NCBI GenBank assembly: GCA_014843695.1
Contig: CM026391.1
Location: 18,924,871-18,988,870 of the forward strand
Length of the DNA stretch: 64,000 bases
Direction of reading: 5' to 3'
Origin: Archivesica marissinica
Lineage: Eukaryota; Mollusca; Bivalvia; Venerida; Vesicomyidae
Shown: piece after piece, positions 57,401-64,000 of the stretch
Position numbering within the stretch: the first letter of the stretch is position 1
Layout of the letters: each line of letters opens with the position of its first letter
Position numbers and translations under genes: made by a program
The notes under the pieces: model-generated
What the model saw: the letters and a program-made list of their open reading frames with translations, nothing else
What the model was told of the DNA's origin: nothing
The model's database searches: none

Positions 57401-57798
57401 ATTTGGAGTCAACTAATAATCATGCATTAGTGTTTGAAATTATTTTTGGTCCAATGAGATGGCAGCATTTTTCAAACTTTGAACGAATTTATTTTAGTCA
57501 ATCAGCTTTAAAACACTAAGCAGGTTAACGTTTATTAGTACGTATTTAAAAGATGACAGGCGCGATTTTGATGTTTCGGGGTGTCAATCAATGCCGCGGG
57601 ACGAAAGAGGGCGCAGACATGTAGAGAGTGAATACAAATTAGTACGCATGCGCCGTGCCTGACCAATTTAATTTTGTAAATAGGTACTAATAAACTTTAA
57701 CCTATACATATAAATATTATATTAATGCATTTCATTTCAGATGAGTATACGGCAATTCATTGCATAATGATCTGTAATAAAATTTATTCAATAGGATG
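57401..57798. other. Spacer, nothing recognised
   Basis: Unique sequence with a GC-richer patch at 57560-57660. No gene. Confidence 0.45.
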
Positions 57799-57900
57799 AT
57801 AAGCCGAAAACGATCCTATATGTAAAATATTGGACTGTGTGAGCCGCGTAGCACCGAAGACAGTACCAATATTTTACATATTGGATCCGCTTGAGGCTTA
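57799..57900. repeat. Imperfect palindrome, hairpin-capable
   Basis: Arms gatcctatatgtaaaatatt (57812-57831) and aatattttacatattggatc (57868-57887), extended by ataagcc and ggctta outside. The 32-bp loop contains gagccgcgtagcaccgaag. It could be a MITE remnant or a structured RNA; no support for either beyond the symmetry. Confidence 0.6.
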
Positions 57901-58103
57901 TATCTTACTTAAAACACACACTTATATAACAAGATCCTACTAATTAATAGTGTTAATTTCGTACATGTACACGTAGGATTTTAATATAATACTCTGGCCT
58001 TTGGACAGCAGTCCAATATTATTAATAATGGACTGCAAGTACAACGGTATGACGTCACGAAAGTGTTTTAAATCTTAATAGTTATTAGTTTGCTCCAAAT
58101 AGT

Positions 58104-58312
58104 GGCGTCCGTGGTTCAGTGGTAGAGCGTCGAATTTGGAATCGAATGGTCCCAGGTTTGATACTCGGTCAGGCCACGTATGTAGTATCATTGAGCAAAG
58201 GCACCTCACACACATTGCTTAGTATTGGTTAATCGCTTAGGTCGGCTAAGCCTGTTCAGGAAAACATGCCTAAGTCCCCGCGAGGGGTTTGACATTAAAG
58301 GAACATACATAT
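58104..58312 (+). mobile_element. SINE family F with LINE-derived tail
   Basis: Head tggcgtccgtggttcagtgg (A box tggttcagtggtagagcg), B box aggtttgatactcgg, body tgagcaaaggcacctcacac, tail acatgcctaagtccccgcga, ggggtttgacattaaaggaa. The last 44 bp align with the LINE 3' end at 56236 at about 85%. Confidence 0.8.
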
Positions 58313-58690
58313 ATACAATACTGTAAAATACCTTGTGCTCGATTAGGATTGGTGTTGTGTGTATATACTCATTTTAACAAAAAGAGCGTGACAGGATGAT
58401 AAGAAAGTGAGATGCACAGATCGAAGTGTAGTGAGAAACATTGATGAGTTACTGCCCTTGAATACTCCTAAATGATGGTAGTCCTATTAATAGGTTTCCT
58501 CTGTTTTTATCGTTGTTTTCCTTTTCACAACATGCTATCAAATTGCATCCATTATCTCATCTAATAATTATTAAGTTATTAAATCTCGAAAATCGGTAAT
58601 CCAATGGATATATTAATACTAGAACTGTAAAAATGTGTTATCAATGATCTATATCACACTAATCAATACATGTACAACATTTGGTTAAAA
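58313..58690. other. AT-rich spacer, nothing recognised
   Basis: No ORF or repeat match. Confidence 0.5.
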
Positions 58691-58696
58691 AAAAGA

Positions 58697-58921
58697 GTTT
58701 AAACTTTATTTATTTTACAACGATTGCGAAGCAAGTTTCAACAACTTATATTAATCACTCTCGTTGGCGCGGATGAAAGCGTAAATGTGGTCATTCGTGT
58801 GGGAGGAAACCGGAGTACCCGGAGAAAACCCACCTGTCCGATCTGACGACCACCGTACCATATCACGTACTTCCCGGTCCGAGGATCGAACCCGCTAACC
58901 ACTGCGCTAATCGGACAACCT
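58697..58921 (-). mobile_element. SINE family C with deletion at the B box
   Basis: Tail aaactttatttattttacaa to head ctgcgctaatcggaca. The stretch between gaacccg and ctaaccactg is deleted. A second inverted tail (aatcgttgcacaataaataa) lies at 59254-59278. Confidence 0.8.
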
Positions 58922-59462
58922 CTCCACTATCACATCTCACACAAGAATGAATTCACTGTTGAACTTAATTTTATTTATTTCTATACTATTTTTACCAAAC
59001 ATTACCCTTAAGATGACCTTGAGGGGTTGACATTGACCTACATTCATCAAAATAATATCAGAATTGGATTCCCCGACCTAGAAAACCCATGAAATGTGGT
59101 ATCATACTCGGTTCCAAAACCCTTTTGGCTATCGAACTGATTTTACTCTAATCTGTGTGGCGGCCATTTTGTATGTCGCCAGTATGGCGACAGCGAGAGT
59201 CCTCAATCGCAGCGCCCGTAGAATATCGAAAGAGTAAGGGCCCCCACTAATCGTTGCACAATAAATAAAGTTTAAACTTGAAAGCATTATGTGTGGAAAT
59301 TATTCAATTGTTTAAATAACGATCACATTGTATAGGAAACAACCGCATTTGCTATTTATTGAATTGGCGTATTGAGTTGTCGTTCCTTGTTCATTGAACG
59401 CTATTCTTCGTTTTCCGTAGATATATTTATAATCAATTGTCTGTTTGTTTGTTTATGTTCTA
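58922..59462. other. Unique spacer with an inverted SINE C tail
   Basis: The sequence ggcggccattttgtatgtcg near 59160 is GC-richer. Apart from the 25-bp SINE C tail at 59254-59278, nothing was recognised. Confidence 0.45.
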
Positions 59463-59463
59463 G

Positions 59464-59547
<84 letters not shown>

Positions 59548-59614
59548 TAAAGACTTTATTTAACGAGAGAACTCATTTGAACAATTAAGTCAATCTACCA
59601 TGAGGCCCTCAACA
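59463..59614 (-). mobile_element. Retroposon 3' end with (TAA)n tail
   Basis: (TAA)n at 59463-59548 next to taaagactttatttaacgag, agaactcatttgaac and ctaccatgaggccctcaaca, the same arrangement as at 12806-12950. Confidence 0.65.
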
Positions 59615-59619
59615 AATTA

Positions 59620-60190
59620 ATACATGAAATAGCATAAAGAATCATGTAAACAGTAACCAGTAAAACATGAAATAGCATAATGAAACATGTAAACAGTAAC
59701 CAGTAAAACATGAAATAGCATAATGAAACATGTAAACAGTAACCAGTAAAACATGAAATAGCAAAATGAAACATGTAAACAGTAACCAGTAAAACATGAA
59801 ATAGCATAATGAAACATGTAAACAGTAACCAGTAAAACATGAAATAGCATAATGAAACATGTAAACAGTAACCAGTAAAACATGAAATAGCATAATGAAA
59901 CATGTAAACAGTAACCAGTAAAACATGAAATAGCATAATGAAACATGTAAACGTAACCAGTAAAACTGAAATAGCATAATGAACATGTAACAGTAACGTA
60001 AATGCAATGAATGTAACTAACAGTAAACAGATCATAATGAATGTACAGTAACCAGTAAAACATGAAATAGCATAATGAAACATGTAAACAGTAACCAGTA
60101 AAACATGAAATAGCATAATGAAACATGTAAACAGTAACCAGTAAAACATGAAATAGCATAATGAAACATGTAAATAGTAACCAGTAAAAC
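59620..60190. repeat. 43-bp tandem repeat array
   Basis: About 13 copies of a 43-bp unit (catgaaatagcataatgaaa, catgtaaacagtaaccagta, aaa). It starts within 20 bp of the retroposon end. Copies at 59950-60045 are ragged with many dropouts. The long minus-strand frames (184 and 180 codons) are artefacts of the repeat. Confidence 0.95.
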
Positions 60191-60279
60191 TTTCATAGGA
60201 AGTAAGATATAAGTCATATTTTAGCGTGAATCCTTAGTTTGTTCCGTTTTGCTTTTTAGGGTTCTAAAGTTCAACTTCA

Positions 60280-60485
60280 CAAACTATTATTGGTGACGGT
60301 GTGCCCTTCCGAGCAGTATTTCAGGAACGGACGGACGGATACCCGGGTAGAACCAACGACCATTCGCAATCCAGCTGGACAGCTTCCTCAAGCTTCCTAG
60401 CATGAAATAATCGACACTCCCAGTGGGGTTCGAACCAACAGCGGTGAGGACAATTGATTTGAAGTCTACGACCACTTTATAGGTC
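60280..60485 (-). mobile_element. SINE family E, reverse copy
   Basis: Tail aaactattattggtgacggt, body gtatttcaggaacggacgga and acccgggtagaaccaacgac, B-box region cagtggggttcgaaccaaca. Confidence 0.7.
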
Positions 60486-60750
60486 GTCAGTTTTAACATA
60501 TGCTAAATTGTACGTGCGTGCGTGAGACGCGTTTTAACAAGCTTACAATATAAAATGCAGATTATGTGTAACAATGAGACGTTTTCTTACACTTGTAGGG
60601 GCATTAAGCTAATAGTCCATTTCTTTTATTTATGCATTATACATAATGCATTGTAGAGTGTCAGTGGGTATCTGATGACGGGGTCCTTTAAACATGAAAT
60701 GCAATAGCAGTAATTCCAACAAAAAAAACGTCGCTCGCACACGTGGATTT
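60486..60750. other. Spacer, nothing recognised
   Basis: AT-rich unique sequence. Confidence 0.4.
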
Positions 60751-60870
60751 TTGAAACTTTATTTATTTTACAACGATTGCGAAGCAAGTTTAAACAATTT
60801 ATATTAATCACTCTCGGGGCGGGATCGTCCTCAACCAATAATAGCTGGGAAGTCGCATATGACCAAATTT
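60751..60870. mobile_element. Chimeric junction of SINE C tail and SINE E tail
   Basis: A family C tail (tttacaacgattgcgaagca to aatcactctcg, minus) joins directly to a family E 3' end (caaccaataatagctgggaa, plus) at about 60818. Confidence 0.65.
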
Positions 60871-60879
60871 ACTGACATT

Positions 60880-61111
60880 ACCCCCCCCCCCCACCACCGC
60901 CTTACCACCCCACCCCACCACCCCGCCCATCCACCCGCCCATCCACCCGCCCATCCACCACGCCCATCCACCCCCGCTCCACCACCCCATCCCACTACCC
61001 CGCATCAACCCCGCCCATCCCCGCCCCACCCCCGCTCCACCCCCCGCCCCACCACCCCGCCCACCACCCCGCCCCATCACCACGCTCCACCACCCCGCCC
61101 CACCCCTAACA
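60880..61111. repeat. C-rich low-complexity tract
   Basis: Irregular ccaccccgccc / catccacccgcc repeats, almost no G on the plus strand; the minus strand is G-rich. Frames on both strands (Pro/His-rich, and Gly-rich) are compositional artefacts. The minus strand has many GGG/GGGG runs. Confidence 0.9.
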
Positions 61112-61317
61112 TATTGCTGATAGGGCTACTCTGTGTAGTACATTTTTCGTATCGCAGTTTTTAAAAATTCGACATTACATTATTATATCGCGGCCTTTAT
61201 TATATCAAACTTATCTTGACATTCGTTTTGGGTCAGTGACTACTTGGCAGTAAAAGTTTATGACATTTGTCAATGTATAATAACCGCATAGAGACATACT
61301 CCATGATAGTTACTATT

Positions 61318-61837
61318 ATACAGGCGCGTCGGAAGCCAGCTGACATTGAGACCGCGGAATTTGAGGGCCATAAAGTGTCCCGAGTCTGCTAGGGGGGTCC
61401 GGGGCATGACCCCCGAGAAAATATTGAGATGTAGATACTGTAAAAACGATTTTAATGATTTCTTGACATAAAAAGTAAACATATTTTTTATAATACGTGT
61501 TGCTATGTTATAATATTATTTTACAAAAATATAATTATGTTCCAGTCACGTCAACGCCAATTTGGTGGTGACGTCTTGCCGATGACGGTGGTTAATAACA
61601 AACATAAATTTACGTTCTATAAACGGGTACCCGGTACATGTTACCCACCCCGCGTACAGTGCGTAGGAACCCAGAGTAGAGCTACACTTGCAATGTGGCG
61701 TATAAATTCCACAAGTATATAAAATAAAAATACACCCGGCTTTCCAAAATATTGGGGCCCGGACATAACTTTCACAAGTATAAAATACAAAATCCGCCTG
61801 CATGGCCAAAATATGGGGCGACGCCTATACTACCGCA
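61318..61837. mobile_element. Possible hAT-like element remnant
   Basis: Inverted-looking ends tacaggcgcgtcggaagcc and ggggcgacgcctatac, with gctaggggggtccggggcat and gacccccgagaaaatattga near the left. Such ggggtccggg...cccccgagaaaat blocks recur near the left ends of invertebrate hAT-type elements in my experience. No transposase remains. Confidence 0.4.
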
Positions 61838-62509
61838 CATTTTTCACAATTCATATTATTAATGCGGAAGTATATATACTGTGAGGTTGGAATTTAGGCA
61901 TGTCCTACATTAACTGCCAACTTTTACACTCACTATGCAAATACAATGTAGGTTACAGATGGGAAAAAATAACATTATAACCATATAATATATCATTTTA
62001 TTACAGTTTGACAGCAGGAAGAGGAAGACAACGACATAAGTCTAATATATAGGTTCAAATAGGTAAATTTAAATACAAAATACATAGCAAAGGAAGAGTG
62101 TCGGTTTGTTGTAAGTAACTTTTAAATATATAATTGCACATGGTGCACGCACGTCGCCTTTTTAACCGATACAATGCTTGACACAACAACAGACAATACA
62201 CTGTCTTGGAAATTGATAATGTTATTAAGAACTGTAATTCATTGTTATATTTATTGTCTCGTATCAAGCCATTCTTTTCTATACGTATACACTATGTGTT
62301 ATTTAATTCCTATATCTTACTACTGTTGTGTCGTCTATAGGGACTGTAATGCATATTTATAAGATAAAATTGTTAGATTCCAAACACACTCAATGGCCTA
62401 GCACATGCCTATCTGCAAGAGTCATTCAGATTTATTTCCGATGTTCGAACTCAAAACTTACGATCATCCTCCAATCACCAACTGATCCCTTCTAAGCCGT
62501 ACTACATAC
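61838..62509. other. AT-rich spacer, nothing recognised
   Basis: Several short open frames on both strands with no protein-like pattern. Confidence 0.45.
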
Positions 62510-64000
62510 ATAACCGTGCTGCATACATAGCCGTACTACATACATAGCCGCACTACACACGTAGCCGTACTGCATACGTAGCCGTACTGCATACATAACC
62601 GCACTACATACATAGCCGTACTGCATACATAGCCGTACTACATACATAGCCGTACTACACACGTAGCCGTACTGCATACGTAGCCGTACTACATACATAG
62701 CCGTACTGCATACATAGCCGTATTACATACATAGCCGTACTACATACATAGCCGTACTGCATACATAGCCGTACTGCAGCATACATAGCCGTACTGCATA
62801 CATAGCCGTACTACACACGTAGCCGTACTGCATACATAGCCGTACTGCATACATAGCCGTACTACATACATAGCCGTACTACATACATAGCCGTACTACA
62901 TACATAGCCGTACTACATACATAGCCGCACTACATACATAGCCGTACTGCATACATAACCGCACTACATACATAACCGCACTACATACATAGCCGTACTG
63001 CATACATAGCCGTACTACATACATAGCCGTACTGCATACATAGCAGTACTACATACATAGCCGTACTACATACATAGCCGTACTACATACATAGCCGCAC
63101 TGCATACATAGCCGTACTGCATACATAGCCGCACATATCCGTACTACATACATAGCCGTACTACATACATAGCCGTAATACATACATAGCCGCACTACGA
63201 CGTACTACATACATAGCCGCACTGCATACATAGCCGTACTACATACATAGCCGCACTACGACGTACTACATACATAGCCGTACTACATACATAGCCGTAC
63301 TACGACGTACTACATACATAGCCGTACTACATACATAGCCGCACTACGACGTACTACATGCATAGCCGCACTACATACATAGCCGCACTACGACGTACTA
63401 CATGCATAGCCGTACTGCATACATAGCCGTACTGCATACATAGCCGTACTACATACATAGCCGCACTATATACATAGCCGTACTACATACATAGCCGTAC
63501 TGTATACATAGCCGCACTGCATACATAGCCGTACTACATACATAGCCGTACTACATACATAGCCGCACTACGACGTACTACATGCATAGCCGTACTGCAT
63601 ACATAGCCGTACTGCATACATAGCAGTACTACATACATAGCCGTACTACATACATAGTCGCACATATCCGTACTACATACATAGCCGTACTACATACATA
63701 GCCGTAATACATACATAGCCGCACTGCATACATAGCCGTACTACATACATAGCCGTACTACATACATAGCCGTACTACATACATAGCCGTACTACATACA
63801 TAGCCGTACTACATACATAGCCGTACTACATACATAGCCGCACTACATACATAGCCGTACTACATACATAGCCGTACTACATACATAGCCGTACTACATA
63901 CATAGCCGTACTACATACATAGCCGTACTGCATACATAGCCGTACTACATACATAGCCGCACTACGACGTACTACATACATAGCCGTACTGCATACATAG
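62510..64000. repeat. 17-bp tandem repeat array, running off the window
   Basis: About 85 copies of a 17-bp unit (catagccgtactacata, with gcac, tgca and cacacg variants). Several units are replaced by the compact ctacgacgtactacat (for example 63197, 63249, 63302, 63346, 63387, 63568, 63966). It continues past base 64000. The 68-residue minus-strand frame is an artefact. Confidence 0.95.

Noticed and set aside
59595..60217. Minus-strand ORFs of 184, 180 and 121 codons with repeated FTGYCLHVSLCYFMFYWL
   Set aside because: Produced by the 43-bp tandem repeat; the same peptide appears in several frames because 43 is not divisible by three.
60808..61164. Gly-rich and Pro/His-rich ORFs
   Set aside because: Direct consequence of the C-rich low-complexity tract; no start context or domain.

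Overview
This window looks like a piece of a repeat-rich animal genome, most likely a mollusc and probably a bivalve. The evidence is spliceosomal introns, several tRNA-headed SINE families, a truncated non-LTR retrotransposon, TIR-flanked MITEs, long minisatellites and a 1000-N scaffold gap (28790-29789). There is no operon organisation and no prokaryotic signal. The species assignment is inference.

Only two transcription units are convincing. (1) On the minus strand, one uninterrupted exon of about 8.7 kb (51138 down to about 42432) encodes 2,893 residues of acidic, Ser/Thr-rich, apparently disordered protein. It ends at a good splice donor whose phase matches an exon at 7615-7020. If they are joined, one gene spans nearly the whole window and has a 34.8-kb intron that holds most of the repeats. 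(2) On the plus strand at 36231-39211, inside that putative intron, lies an intact six-exon, 814-codon gene for a FEN/XPG-like (PIN-fold) nuclease. It is bracketed by roughly 305-bp terminal inverted repeats (35863-36167 and 39581-39888) that are about 97% identical. The unit (35863-39888) has the layout of a recently active autonomous DNA transposon whose only protein is a flap-endonuclease-like enzyme. This is the best candidate for a novel system here.

Layout: 1-7000 holds a 20-bp minisatellite made from a SINE head, MITEs, a SINE with an internal 32-bp array, and SINEs. 7020-7615 is the candidate 3' exon. 8066-10621 holds 83-bp and 32-bp arrays around a small unique island. 10721-13151 holds nested MITE/SINE insertions. 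13675-15552 is a 59-bp array. 15800-25100 is a SINE/MITE field with a 120-bp x4 repeat. 25220-34330 is a 27-bp minisatellite with the gap. 34360-35863 is SINEs. 35863-39888 is the nuclease transposon. 39889-42411 is SINEs and MITEs. 42412-51138 is the giant exon. 51139-55230 is its upstream region plus SINEs and a MITE. 55230-56236 is a (TATC)n tract growing from the tail of a LINE. 56236-62500 holds retroposon remnants, a 43-bp array, a C-rich tract and an hAT-like remnant. 62510-64000 is a 17-bp array running off the end.

The mobile elements form a connected ecology. Different tRNA-type heads share a few 3' tails, and in one case the tail matches the 3' end of a LINE present in the window. 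At least three tandem arrays grew from SINE or LINE segments. SINE family letters A-F are labels used only in this annotation.
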